DNA of 64,000 nt from Flavobacterium glycines (GCF_900100165.1 NZ_FNEO01000007.1:62001-126000), one strand, 5' to 3'. Positions 23,997 to 33,117 are shown, counted from the stretch's first letter. Made by a program: numbers and translations. Notes: generated by a model from the sequence alone, not told the origin.

Positions 23997-24142
23997 TTAT
24001 AATTATTCATTCTATAAGTAGGATCACAGATTAAGCAGATTAAAGAAATTATCGCAAATAGCGATTTAAAAAATCAAATATTTCTTTTTATTTATTCAAT
24101 TAATATAATCTGTGTTCCAATTTTTTTAATAATTAAATCTAT

Positions 24143-25333
24143 ATGATTTCAAAATATCGAGAATTATTTAACGAACTATTTACTCAGAAAAAATACCAGG
24201 AATTAAAAAAAGATATTGCTCAGGATTTTGATTACGAACCCACATTTCGATTAGGAGAAACCCCTTTTTTTATTTCTAACGAATTAAAATCACAATTAAT
24301 AGAGGGTTGTAATGAAGTTATAGCTTTAATTCAAAAAGAAGATTTTAAACATCTTACAGATAGATCTCTAGAATTGAATAATAATATTCCAAACGAAGAT
24401 AATCATACTACATTTTTATCGATTGATTTTGGTATTTGTGAAGAAAACGGAAATGTAATTCCTAAATTAATTGAAGTACAAGGATTCCCTTCTTTGTTTA
24501 ATTATCAAAACAATTTATACCAAAAATTTCAAAAGCATTATCCTTTTTTAGGAGAGTTAACGCCTTTTTTCAATACTATCAGTCCCGATGATTATCTTAA
24601 AAATCTGGAAGCTGTTTTTTGTAATAATCATCCAAAAGAAAATGTAATTCTGTTAGAGATTGAGCCTGAAAAACAAAACACAAAAATTGATTTTTATTAT
24701 TGCAAAAGAGACTTAGGCTTGTCGATTGTATGTGTGACCGAAGTTATAAAACGAGAAAACCAATTGTTTTACAAAAACGAACAAGGCAAAGAAATTCTAA
24801 TCAAACGCATTTACAATAGAGTAATATTTGACGAACTTAATTTACGAACCGATTTAAAACTAAACTTCAGTTTTTCAGACGAACTGGATGTAGAATGGGC
24901 CGGACATCCCAACTGGTTTTTCAGAATCAGTAAGTTTATTTTGCCTTTGTTAAAAGGCAAATATTTCATTGAAACTACTTTATTGAGCAAACTAAAAGAA
25001 ATTCCGGAAGATTTAGAAAATTATGTATTGAAACCTTTGTTTTCTTTTTCCGGTTCAGGTGTGATTTTTCACGTAAAGAAAGAAGACATTGAAGCTGTTA
25101 AGGACAAAGAACTTTATATTCTTCAAAAAAAAGTCAATTATTTACCTATAGTACAATCACCGGACGGCAAAGTTAAAGCCGAAGTACGCATACTTTGCAC
25201 CTGGAAAAAAGACGATGCTGCTCCTACTCTTTTGTGTAATTTAGTGCGTTTGAGTCGTGGAGAAATGATTGGCGTAAAATACAATCAGGACAAAGACTGG
25301 GTGGGCGGCACTATCGGATTGTTTGAAAGGTAA
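24143..25333 (+). CDS. Putative ATP-grasp-like ligase, 396 aa (unassigned)
   Basis: No family recognised outright. The C-terminal half reads like a divergent ATP-grasp: ENYVLKPLFSFSGSGVIFHV (Lys plus Ser/Gly loop), LYILQKKVNYLPIVQ, KAEVRILCTW (acidic/Arg strand) and NLVRLSRGEMIGVKYN near the end. The N-terminal half has IPKLIEVQGFPSLFNYQ. The architecture recalls glutathionylspermidine-synthase-like or circularly permuted ATP-grasps. With the other ligases upstream, a third amide-forming step is the natural reading. The function is an inference. Confidence 0.55.
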   Translation: MISKYRELFNELFTQKKYQELKKDIAQDFDYEPTFRLGETPFFISNELKSQLIEGCNEVIALIQKEDFKHLTDRSLELNNNIPNEDNHTTFLSIDFGICEENGNVIPKLIEVQGFPSLFNYQNNLYQKFQKHYPFLGELTPFFNTISPDDYLKNLEAVFCNNHPKENVILLEIEPEKQNTKIDFYYCKRDLGLSIVCVTEVIKRENQLFYKNEQGKEILIKRIYNRVIFDELNLRTDLKLNFSFSDELDVEWAGHPNWFFRISKFILPLLKGKYFIETTLLSKLKEIPEDLENYVLKPLFSFSGSGVIFHVKKEDIEAVKDKELYILQKKVNYLPIVQSPDGKVKAEVRILCTWKKDDAAPTLLCNLVRLSRGEMIGVKYNQDKDWVGGTIGLFER

Positions 25334-25369
25334 TTTTATTAGTTCCGAATTAATTTTTAAAATAGTTTA

Positions 25370-25427
25370 ACCACAAATTGCACAAATTTACATGAATTGA
25401 TTTGTAAAAATTTGTGCAATTTGTGGT
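25370..25427. terminator. Bidirectional 20-bp perfect hairpin between convergent genes
   Basis: ACCACAAATTGCACAAATTT (25370-25389) pairs perfectly with its complement at 25408-25427 around an 18-base loop. It separates the plus-strand ligase set from the minus-strand set and probably ends transcription from both sides. Its CACAAATTGCACAAAT word is of a kind that recurs in Flavobacterium intergenic regions. Confidence 0.65.
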
Positions 25428-25462
25428 CAATTAAAAACTACTGTTTTTTTTCAATGTTTCTT

Positions 25463-25960
25463 TTAGAATTTTTGATCATCGGCAGAAGGGCCATAGCTTC
25501 CCGGAAGTGGAATATTGTTCAAACGATAATAAACTCCCAATTGAGCGCGGTGGTGTGTTATCTGATTTAAAGCATGTCTAATTGCACCATATTTACTCCA
25601 TTCGTTTAATGTTTGTCCGTTCATTTTGATTGCCCAACTTGGTTCTAAATCTTTTTCAGCTGCTTTTTCCAGGGCTGCTTTTCCGGCAGAGTAATCAGTT
25701 TCTAATTTCTGCATCAATTCTTCTTTGCTATTGAGAATGGTAGGTTTGTATTCATTTTTTCCAAAATCCAATTCAGAAGTAGTTAAAATTACAGCAGGCC
25801 AGGCAAAAATCTCAACAATATGCACAGCAAGCGGCATCATTTTAAAGCTTTTTTCATGTGGAGTATAATCATTTTTTCCTTCAGGGAAATTTTCAATAAA
25901 CTTTCTTGTGGTTTTATATTCTTGATCTAACTCGGTTATTAGGTTGGCTAATGTGTTCAT
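25463..25960 (-). CDS. DinB-family putative metal-dependent protein
   Basis: 165-aa four-helix-bundle protein of the DinB/YfiT type. The three-His metal pattern is visible: H47 in MPLAVHIVEIF, then IRHALNQITHHRAQLGVYYRL near the C-terminus. Family members include thiol-dependent S-transferases (bacillithiol or mycothiol), so use of a low-molecular-weight thiol is possible. It is the last gene of the minus-strand set that converges on the amidoligase genes. Confidence 0.8.
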   Translation of the reverse strand: MNTLANLITELDQEYKTTRKFIENFPEGKNDYTPHEKSFKMMPLAVHIVEIFAWPAVILTTSELDFGKNEYKPTILNSKEELMQKLETDYSAGKAALEKAAEKDLEPSWAIKMNGQTLNEWSKYGAIRHALNQITHHRAQLGVYYRLNNIPLPGSYGPSADDQKF

Positions 25961-25978
25961 TTTTTTGATTTTTTTTAA

Positions 25979-26677
25979 TTAGTGAGTCATAAATTTTTTA
26001 AACAAAACAGGACAAACTTTTTCCATTGTTTTAGGATCATCAACATTCCAGTTGAATTCTAATAATGGATAATTTTCATCAGTGGTTTTAAAATTTTCAT
26101 AATCAATGTAGGCTTGCAAATCTTTATTGGTCATGTTTTTAAAAGCTTCTACCGCTACATACCAAAACCCTTCAAAATCATAGGTTTTTGGTTCGTTTTC
26201 GACCAAATTAACCAAATAATCAGGGTTTTCCATTGTTTTATAATAAGCCTCTTTTCCTCTGGAAATTAGCCAACATCTGAAATAATCAAAACCATCATCG
26301 GCTTTACCATTGCTGATTACAAAATTAGCACACCACAAATTAGAGGTATAAGAATCAAATAAAAGTTTGTCGGTTCTTAAACGAAAACCAATCATTTCCT
26401 TGGGCGAAAGCTGCTCTAATGCCGACGTTAGGAATAACTCCTGATCTTCCTGATTTTTAGTTTCCTTTAAGGATTTTTCAATAATTGTCCAATAAGTTTC
26501 TTCATCTAACATTTCATTTGAAGGCGCCAACTGAATAGAATCCAGGTTAATTTTTGGAGCCGTTTCAACTGAATCAGCCAAGACTACTAAATCATCTTTC
26601 TTTACCTTGTTATTTTGTGCATAACTGGTTAAAGTAAATATAAAAACAGCAGACAAAAGAAAACGAGATGATTTCAT
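25979..26677 (-). CDS. Exported DUF4240 protein, 232 aa
   Basis: Signal peptide MKSSRFLLSAVFIFTLTSYAQ, a linker, and then a DUF4240-type domain: LDEETYWTIIEKSLKE, LEQLSPKEMIGFRLRTDKLL, ADDGFDYFRCWLISRGKEAYYK and FWYVAVEAF. DUF4240 proteins are normally cytoplasmic, so the added signal peptide is unusual. Function unknown. It lies 18 bases upstream of DinB and 53 bases downstream of the M1 peptidase gene. Confidence 0.7.
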   Translation of the reverse strand: MKSSRFLLSAVFIFTLTSYAQNNKVKKDDLVVLADSVETAPKINLDSIQLAPSNEMLDEETYWTIIEKSLKETKNQEDQELFLTSALEQLSPKEMIGFRLRTDKLLFDSYTSNLWCANFVISNGKADDGFDYFRCWLISRGKEAYYKTMENPDYLVNLVENEPKTYDFEGFWYVAVEAFKNMTNKDLQAYIDYENFKTTDENYPLLEFNWNVDDPKTMEKVCPVLFKKFMTH

Positions 26678-26730
26678 ATGAATAGAGTATTTAAAATTGA
26701 ACTTTTAAATTCACTATAAAATTAGTCTTT

Positions 26731-28386
26731 TTAATTTGTTATAAGCTTTGAAGTAATATAAAAATTAGAATCAATAATCAATTTTGAATTTTCTTCACTA
26801 TATGATTCACTTTTCCAATTAGTTTCTGGTTTTATCCATTTTTCAACTCCGTTAATACTAATTTTTATTGGTATCGAAAAATTAGCTACACAGTTAGTCC
26901 AACGATAAACCAGTTTATTTTTTTCAAAATAATATTCTAATGTTGGTATTCGGGTATCTCTCAAATATTGATTAAAAAATGGATTCAAATCCATTCCTGT
27001 TTGCTCGCTTAGGTAATCCTCTATTTGTTTTGTAGTTACTGTTTGATGATAAAAAGTAGAATTTAAACCTCTTAAAATGCTTCTCCATTTTGCATCATCA
27101 TTCACTATTTGGCGTAAAGTATGCAGCATATTTCCTCCTTTAGGATACATGTCGCCGGAACCTTCATTATTTACATTGTAATGACCAATGATAGGAATAT
27201 CGTTTTTAATATCTTTTCTCGTTCCTCTAACATACTCAGCCCCGGCATTTTTTCCGTAATAATATTCCACAAAAAGACTTTCGGCATAGTTTGTAAAACT
27301 TTCATGAATCCACATATCAGCGATGTCTTTGTAAGTAATATTGTTAGCAAACCATTCATGTCCGGATTCGTGAATAATAATAAAATCAAACTTTAATCCC
27401 CAGCCTGTACTGCTCATATCATGTCCTAAATAACCGTTTTGAAAACCATTACCATAAGTAACCGAACTTTGATGCTCCATGCCTAAATAAGGAACTTCGA
27501 CCAGTTTGTAACCATCTTTGTAAAAAGGATAAGGTCCAAACCAATATTCAAAAGCTTTCAACATTCGGGGAGCATCTTTGAATTGCTTTTTGGCTTTCGC
27601 CAAATCAGCTCTCAAAACATAATAGCTACAATCCAAAATTCCTTTTTCACCTTTATATTTCTCGGAAAAAGAAACATAATCTCCAATATTGATATTCACT
27701 CCGTAATTATTTATCGGATTGGAAACATACCAGTTATAGGTTGTCGTTCCGTTTTTTAATTTTTTAACGCTTAGCAAACGGCCATTGGAAACATCCATTA
27801 AATCCGAAGGAACATTAACACTTATGTACATGTCATCGACTTCGTCATACATATGATCTTTGTTTGGCCACCAAACACTGGCACCAATTCCCTGACAGGA
27901 AGATGCAATAAAAGGTTTACTATTACTATCTCTTTTCCATGTTATTCCTCCATCCCAAGGCGGGCTTTTAGCGACTTTAGGCTTACCCTGATAAAAAACA
28001 GTAAGCTCATTTAGAGTTCCCGGTTTTTGTAATGAAACCAAATCTATAAAATAAGCATTCCCGTCCCGGCGGTATTTTAGGACATTCCCATTCTGAATGA
28101 CTTTCGTTATTTCAAGAGGGGGTTGCAAATCTATCTGCATTATATTATACTCCTGTAACACAAGATATTTAATAGTGTTAGAGCCTGTAATTGTACTGTC
28201 TGCAGGATTTACTTTTATGTTTAAATGATATTGTTTTAAATCCCACCAGGATCTTTCCTTTGTGATACTTCCTCGCAAACTATCCTGTCGGGTAAATAAA
28301 ATAGTCTGTTTATCTAAAAGTTGTTGTGCCTTAATTTCATTGGAAATAAAGGAAGAAATAAAAAATAAAAAACAAAGAATTCTCAT
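26731..28386 (-). CDS. M1-family zinc aminopeptidase-like protein, exported
   Basis: 551 aa from the ATG at 28386 (a TTG 15 bases upstream is less likely). Signal peptide MRILCFLFFISSFISNEIKAQ; beta-rich N-terminal domain; exopeptidase motif variant GMEH (302-305, usually GxMEN); zinc motif HESGH (339-343) with the third ligand E362 in MWIHESFTNYAES. It should cleave N-terminal residues from peptides in the periplasm. It sits between the exported DUF4240 gene and an ATP-grasp gene, so it may process or degrade the cluster's peptide product. Confidence 0.85.
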   Translation of the reverse strand: MRILCFLFFISSFISNEIKAQQLLDKQTILFTRQDSLRGSITKERSWWDLKQYHLNIKVNPADSTITGSNTIKYLVLQEYNIMQIDLQPPLEITKVIQNGNVLKYRRDGNAYFIDLVSLQKPGTLNELTVFYQGKPKVAKSPPWDGGITWKRDSNSKPFIASSCQGIGASVWWPNKDHMYDEVDDMYISVNVPSDLMDVSNGRLLSVKKLKNGTTTYNWYVSNPINNYGVNINIGDYVSFSEKYKGEKGILDCSYYVLRADLAKAKKQFKDAPRMLKAFEYWFGPYPFYKDGYKLVEVPYLGMEHQSSVTYGNGFQNGYLGHDMSSTGWGLKFDFIIIHESGHEWFANNITYKDIADMWIHESFTNYAESLFVEYYYGKNAGAEYVRGTRKDIKNDIPIIGHYNVNNEGSGDMYPKGGNMLHTLRQIVNDDAKWRSILRGLNSTFYHQTVTTKQIEDYLSEQTGMDLNPFFNQYLRDTRIPTLEYYFEKNKLVYRWTNCVANFSIPIKISINGVEKWIKPETNWKSESYSEENSKLIIDSNFYITSKLITN

Positions 28387-28418
28387 TGTGGTTAAAATCA
28401 ATCTTTAAACTAAAACAG

Positions 28419-29633
28419 TTAGTGTAAATGAGTTATTTTATTTTGTTCTAAAACAGCGGTATAATCTGTTATTAAACGTTGGCTATAATCCTTAACCAAT
28501 TCTAAAATTCGTTCGTTTTTATCCGATTTTACGATTAATCCTGCATGAAAATCCAAAGGTACTCTAAAACAGATTTCAGTATCTGTAAAAGAAGTCAAAT
28601 CCGGATTTTGGAATTTAGATAAACTTAAAACAATGCCTGCATATTCTTTTCTAACTTTAGGCAAGTTATACTTTTTTTCTTTAACGAAAGCATCTTCAAT
28701 TACAGCCCATTCTTTCCAGAGATTAATATCAGATGCTGCTTCGACCATTTCGGCTAAATGAGCACCGCCAACACGGGAAGACGTTTCGAGAAAATGAATT
28801 TTTCCACTTTCTCTGCATTTTATAAATTCGGTATGCGCAGCTCCCTGTTTTAAACCAAAAGCTTTTAAAACAGCCTGATTTACTTTCTTGATCTCAATAT
28901 CATCTTCGGAATTGTAGGGAACAGTAACACTCCTGAAAACGCCTCCTCCCTGAGAAATTTCCATAGGTGTAGCCAGATATTTAGAACTTATACTAAACAA
29001 AACTTTATTATCCAGAAGCAAACTATCGCAATGGTATACATCTCCGGGGATAAATTGTTCCAATAAATATTTAAAACGATTGTCTCCCAATTCATTAATG
29101 TGATTCCACAAATTTTCTTTGTTGGAAACTTTTATAATTCCCGAAGAAGACGCTTCAGAACGCGGTTTTAAAACCCAGGGTTCAGGAACAGTATCAGTAA
29201 AAACCGTTATTTCCTGATCATTAAATAATGAACAAAATGCCGGAATGCTAATACCAGCACTTTGTGCTTTCATTCGCATGGCTAATTTATCCCTAAAATG
29301 ACGTGCTGTGGTTTGTCCCATGCCGTCAATCCTGAGGTTTTCCCTTAAATAGGCTACTTTTTCAACATCATAATCGTCTAAGGCAACGATGGCGTCTATT
29401 TTGTGGGATTTCATTAAATTCCCTATCCCTAAAAGTAAATGTTCTAAATTCCATTCGACATCCAAACCCTGCATATAGAAAATTTCGTCTATAGAATCTT
29501 TAGGCCAGGGTTTGTCTTTTAATTTTTCGCTGGTAACCAGATATACTGTATTTCCCAGTTTTTTGAGCTGAATTATAAAATCAGTCCCTTTGAAATAATT
29601 TGATATGCAAACGAATGTTTTAGCATTTTCCAT
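28419..29633 (-). CDS. ATP-grasp ligase, carbamoyl-phosphate-synthase/CARNS-like
   Basis: 404-aa ATP-grasp protein. An N-terminal Rossmann-like pre-ATP-grasp (about 1-110) is followed by TTARHFRDKLAMRMKAQSAG, the lysine strand in EPWVLKPRSEASSSGIIKV, LEQFIPGDVYHCDSLLL, and the metal site HTEFIKCRESGKIHFLETSSRVGGAHL. This arrangement matches ATP-grasp ligases that join amino acids, such as carnosine synthase or BL00235-type L-amino-acid ligases. It overlaps the M17 gene end by 14 bases. Dipeptide synthesis is inferred. Confidence 0.75.
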   Translation of the reverse strand: MENAKTFVCISNYFKGTDFIIQLKKLGNTVYLVTSEKLKDKPWPKDSIDEIFYMQGLDVEWNLEHLLLGIGNLMKSHKIDAIVALDDYDVEKVAYLRENLRIDGMGQTTARHFRDKLAMRMKAQSAGISIPAFCSLFNDQEITVFTDTVPEPWVLKPRSEASSSGIIKVSNKENLWNHINELGDNRFKYLLEQFIPGDVYHCDSLLLDNKVLFSISSKYLATPMEISQGGGVFRSVTVPYNSEDDIEIKKVNQAVLKAFGLKQGAAHTEFIKCRESGKIHFLETSSRVGGAHLAEMVEAASDINLWKEWAVIEDAFVKEKKYNLPKVRKEYAGIVLSLSKFQNPDLTSFTDTEICFRVPLDFHAGLIVKSDKNERILELVKDYSQRLITDYTAVLEQNKITHLH

Positions 29634-31068
29634 GAGTTATAATTTTTTCAATGAATTTAGTCAATAAATGCACTCCATAAGCAGTTGCATGTTTTGTTTT
29701 TGTAAACTCATTGTCAAGAAATGCTACACCGGCAATATCTAAATGTGCCCAGGCAGGATGCTCCTGAGTAAAAAATTCTAAAAATTTGGCAGCACTGATA
29801 GCTCCCGCTACAGCTTTACCGCTAAAATTTTTAACATCGGCTATATCACTTTCAATATCTTTTGAATAGACATCCCATAAAGGCAATTGCCACAGGCGTT
29901 CCCCGATAGATTCACCTGTTTCCTGAATTGTTTTAACTATGGCATCATTATTAGAAAACAATGCCCCACATTCGTAACCAAAAGTAGCTACACTACTTCC
30001 TGTAAGTGTTGCTATGTCTATAAGGTATCCAGGATTATAATTTTTAATTATGTACGATAAGCCATCGGCTAAAATTAATCGGCCTTCGGCATCGGTATCA
30101 ATAATTTCAATAGAATTCCCGCTATAACTTTGGATAACCTCGCTAGGTAAAAAAGATTTAGCATCTACCGAATTTTCAGCACAAGGCACAATAGCGGTGA
30201 CTTTTACAGGCAGTTGCAAATCGGCTATCAATTGCATTGCTCCAAGAACAGCTGCGCCACCGGCCATATCGCATTTCATGTTTACCATGCCTGCGGTTTT
30301 AATGTTCAGTCCTCCGGTATCAAAGGTGATTCCTTTACCCACCAATCCTATGTGTTTTAAATTAGCCTCACTGCTTTTAGGACTGTAATTCATAATTACA
30401 AATTGAGCTTCATTTTTACTTCCTTTACCAACAGCAACAAAAGCGCCCAGATTTTCATTTTTGGCAGCTTCTAGTCCTAAAACTTCTACTTTAAAACCAT
30501 ATTGTTTTCCTTTAGCTTCGGCCCATTGAGCCAGGTATTTTGGGGTAACTTTATTAGGCGGTAAATCAACCAAAGCGAAAGTTTCCAGTTGGGCTTGGGT
30601 AAGTTTTAAGGCTTTCGATATTGATTTTGAAAAATCGCTCTTCGATAAAATGCTTAATTCAAAATCGGTCTGTAAAAACGGATGTAATTCCTCTTTTTTA
30701 TAATGACCAATGTTATAAGTACCAAGATACAAACCCGAAATCATCGCTTCTGCTTGTTCTTCGGTAAAAACTTCCGGTAAAAACAAAGACACATTAGCAG
30801 TTAATGTGTCTTTTTCTTTTGAAGCGATTCTTCTGAATATTGTTTTTAACGATTTATAATCGATAGTTTTTCCCAAGCCAATAAAAATATAAACATTGCC
30901 TTTGTCTTCAGCTAAATAGTAACTGTCTTTTTTTCCATAAAAAACTTTAGAACTGATTTCTAAATTTTCAAATTTGACAGGAAGTATATTTTTAACTGAG
31001 GTTTCAAAAACAGGAACTAAAACCGTTCCTGAGAAATTTTCTAAACTATCAATTTTTCTTATTTTCAT
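29620..31068 (-). CDS. M17-family leucyl aminopeptidase
   Basis: 482 aa from the ATG at 31068; an upstream TTG (31116) would add 16 odd residues. The C-terminal catalytic domain is complete: GLVGKGITFDTGGLNIK (metal Lys/Asp), KCDMAGGAAVLG and IDTDAEGRLILADGLSY (family signature NTDAEGRL). The N-terminal macro-like domain is normal. It removes N-terminal residues from cytoplasmic peptides, including Cys-Gly from glutathione turnover in some bacteria. It is coupled by overlap to the ATP-grasp gene. Confidence 0.92.
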   Translation of the reverse strand: MKIRKIDSLENFSGTVLVPVFETSVKNILPVKFENLEISSKVFYGKKDSYYLAEDKGNVYIFIGLGKTIDYKSLKTIFRRIASKEKDTLTANVSLFLPEVFTEEQAEAMISGLYLGTYNIGHYKKEELHPFLQTDFELSILSKSDFSKSISKALKLTQAQLETFALVDLPPNKVTPKYLAQWAEAKGKQYGFKVEVLGLEAAKNENLGAFVAVGKGSKNEAQFVIMNYSPKSSEANLKHIGLVGKGITFDTGGLNIKTAGMVNMKCDMAGGAAVLGAMQLIADLQLPVKVTAIVPCAENSVDAKSFLPSEVIQSYSGNSIEIIDTDAEGRLILADGLSYIIKNYNPGYLIDIATLTGSSVATFGYECGALFSNNDAIVKTIQETGESIGERLWQLPLWDVYSKDIESDIADVKNFSGKAVAGAISAAKFLEFFTQEHPAWAHLDIAGVAFLDNEFTKTKHATAYGVHLLTKFIEKIITHGKC

Positions 31069-31119
31069 TCTAATTGTCTTTAAGTTGTAAGAGTAAAATA
31101 ATGTCGTATTTTTCAATCC

Positions 31120-31200
31120 TATAAGTCATTTAAGTTTTTTTACTTATATAACTTAAGTAACAATAAGTGTATAGAAAATTTAATTCTTACATGACTTATA
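31120..31200. repeat. 10-bp inverted repeat upstream of the M17 gene
   Basis: TATAAGTCAT (31120-31129) and ATGACTTATA (31191-31200) enclose further ACTTAAGT-like symmetric words. It lies in the 181-base gap before the M17-ATP-grasp-M1 set and could be an operator or an mRNA hairpin. No clear TAnnTTTG box is seen here. Confidence 0.4.
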
Positions 31201-31249
31201 TGTTTATATTATAGATCCTTGTTTACAGTATGTCATTAAATATTTCCAA

Positions 31250-32377
31250 TTACTTAGTATTAAAAAACAGCCATTCTATGGCTTTAGGAAATTCGTCACT
31301 CCAATAGGTCTCATTATGTTTTCCTAATTTGTTGATGCTTAAATTGATTTTCATTTTATCATCAACAAATTCATTTTTTATTATTTTTTTCTTGAAAGCC
31401 TGTACATGTTCAATCATGGTTTCACTTTCGTCTCCACCAGCGTATAAATAGATTTTAGTATCTTCAGAATCTTCATGATTTTTAATTTTCATCTTTGGAT
31501 CAACCCAAAGAGAAGGCGAAAAAATCATTAGTTTACTAAAGACTTCAGGATATCTCAAACCACTAAAAATACTCACCAAAGCCCCCATCGAGCTACCTCC
31601 TATTCCAGTATGTTTTCGTTCGGGTTTGGTTCTGTAATTACTGTCCACATAAGGTTTTAGTGTTTCTACCAGAAAATCGATATATTTTTTACCCTTTCCT
31701 TTTCCTAAAACGGTTTTACCTACATTGTATTCCTTAACTCTGTCTTCTTCGGCGTGCTCCACCGCTATAACGATAATTTTGCCCACCTGATATTCTGACA
31801 TAACAGCTAGTTTTTTATCAATTTCCCAATTGCCGTATTCAGCATTTTCATTGAATAAATTTTGGGCATCCTGTAAATACATTACCGGATAACTTTCGGT
31901 TGAAAAATCATAATCGTGTGGCAAAAGTGCCCAGATTTTCCGGGTGGTATTTAACTGTGGAATTTCAAATTCGTCTGAAATTAATTGGATTTGTGGTAAA
32001 AAATTAGGTTTAAAAGGTAACCAGTTTTTTCTCCATCGAAACACATGTTCGTTTTGAATTCCTGTTCGTTGTGTAGTAGAACGATTCTCAGTTCGTTCAC
32101 CATTGGCACCAATTTCTACTTCACTCCAATCACCTTTTGTAAATTTATACAATACCGTTTCGGGATAATTAAAATCATGAGTAAATTTAAAGTGATATAA
32201 GCCCACACCTACTTTTTCCATCATGAAATCTTTATCCTGGGTACGCCAGTCATTAAAATTTCCTGAGATATAAACCGGACGAATATCATCTTCATCTGTA
32301 GTTAATATGATATGTAATCCTGTTTCTATTTTAGAATCAATTAAATCTTCTGAAAAATGGGTTTTATCAAAAATCAT
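31250..32377 (-). CDS. Esterase with N-terminal CBM48/E-set-like domain
   Basis: 375-aa protein without a signal peptide. Residues about 20-115 resemble a CBM48/glycogen-binding E-set domain (YISGNFNDWRTQDKDFMM, LYKFTKGDW). Residues about 125-375 are a putative esterase (enterochelin-esterase/esterase D fold) with nucleophile S263 in GIGGSSMGAL and HNETYWSDEFPKAIEWLF at the end carrying the catalytic His. Fes-type enzymes use this architecture to hydrolyse siderophore esters. It lies upstream of the M17/ATP-grasp genes on the same strand. Confidence 0.75.
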   Translation of the reverse strand: MIFDKTHFSEDLIDSKIETGLHIILTTDEDDIRPVYISGNFNDWRTQDKDFMMEKVGVGLYHFKFTHDFNYPETVLYKFTKGDWSEVEIGANGERTENRSTTQRTGIQNEHVFRWRKNWLPFKPNFLPQIQLISDEFEIPQLNTTRKIWALLPHDYDFSTESYPVMYLQDAQNLFNENAEYGNWEIDKKLAVMSEYQVGKIIVIAVEHAEEDRVKEYNVGKTVLGKGKGKKYIDFLVETLKPYVDSNYRTKPERKHTGIGGSSMGALVSIFSGLRYPEVFSKLMIFSPSLWVDPKMKIKNHEDSEDTKIYLYAGGDESETMIEHVQAFKKKIIKNEFVDDKMKINLSINKLGKHNETYWSDEFPKAIEWLFFNTK

Positions 32378-32443
32378 GAGTTTAAGAGTGTGATGATTAA
32401 TTTGCGGAAGTAAATATAACAGATTGTTATTTTTAGAAAAAGT

Positions 32444-32490
32444 AAAAACGAGTCAGGAGAAGAATTTAACCTTCTAATAGACTCGTTTTT
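32444..32490 (-). terminator. Terminator of the histidine operon
   Basis: AAAAACGAGTC (32444-32454) pairs with GACTCGTTTTT (32480-32490). On the minus strand it follows hisIE by 27 bases and ends in a T-run. Confidence 0.85.
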
Positions 32491-32517
32491 ACAATAAATT
32501 AACACAAAATATAGATG

Positions 32518-33117
32518 CTATTTCTGACGGCTTTTTAAAACATTAATAACATCGTCAAGTTTATAACCTTTAGCTTGTAATAAAATCAAATAATGAAATA
32601 ATAAATCGGCACTTTCACTTAAAAATAAATTATCGTTAGCATCTTTGGCTTCGATAACCACTTCTACAGCTTCTTCTCCAACTTTCTGAGCTATTTTGTT
32701 GATTCCTTTTGCAAAAAGAGAAGCTACATAACTTTGTTCAGAATCCGCTTTTTCTCTTCTTGATTGAATGGTGTTTTCTAATTCAGAAATAAAGCCATAG
32801 CTATTTTTGTTTTGAGTTTGCCAACAAGTATCAGCACCTGTATGGCAAGTTGGTCCTACAGGAACAGCCTGAATTAAAAGGGTATCACCATCGCAATCGT
32901 TCTTAATATCAACCAAATTTAAAAAGTGACCGCTTTCCTCTCCCTTTGTCCAAAGACGTTGCTTAGAGCGACTAAAAAAAGTTACTTTTCCTGTCTCAAT
33001 TGTTTTTTGATAAGCTTCGTCATTCATATAGCCTAACATCAAAACATTTTTAGTTTCACTATCCTGAATAATGGCGGGAATTAATCCGTGTGCACTTTTT
33101 GAAAAATCTATTTCCAT
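32518..33117 (-). CDS. hisI: Bifunctional phosphoribosyl-AMP cyclohydrolase/phosphoribosyl-ATP pyrophosphatase
   Basis: 199-aa HisIE fusion. The N-terminal PRA-CH domain (1-105) has MLGYMNDEAY, RLWTKGEESGHF, DCDGDTLL and CHTGADTCW zinc ligands. The C-terminal PRA-PH domain (about 108-199) has KGINKIAQKVGEEAVEVVIEA and LLFHYLILL. It carries out histidine biosynthesis steps 2 and 3. Last gene of the operon, 61 bases after hisF. Confidence 0.95.
   Translation of the reverse strand: MEIDFSKSAHGLIPAIIQDSETKNVLMLGYMNDEAYQKTIETGKVTFFSRSKQRLWTKGEESGHFLNLVDIKNDCDGDTLLIQAVPVGPTCHTGADTCWQTQNKNSYGFISELENTIQSRREKADSEQSYVASLFAKGINKIAQKVGEEAVEVVIEAKDANDNLFLSESADLLFHYLILLQAKGYKLDDVINVLKSRQK

Noticed and set aside
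24017..24120. ACAGATTA/TAATCTGT inverted words between the amidotransferase and the ATP-grasp-like gene
   Set aside because: The symmetry is short and imperfect, and without a T-run I cannot support a terminator or operator.
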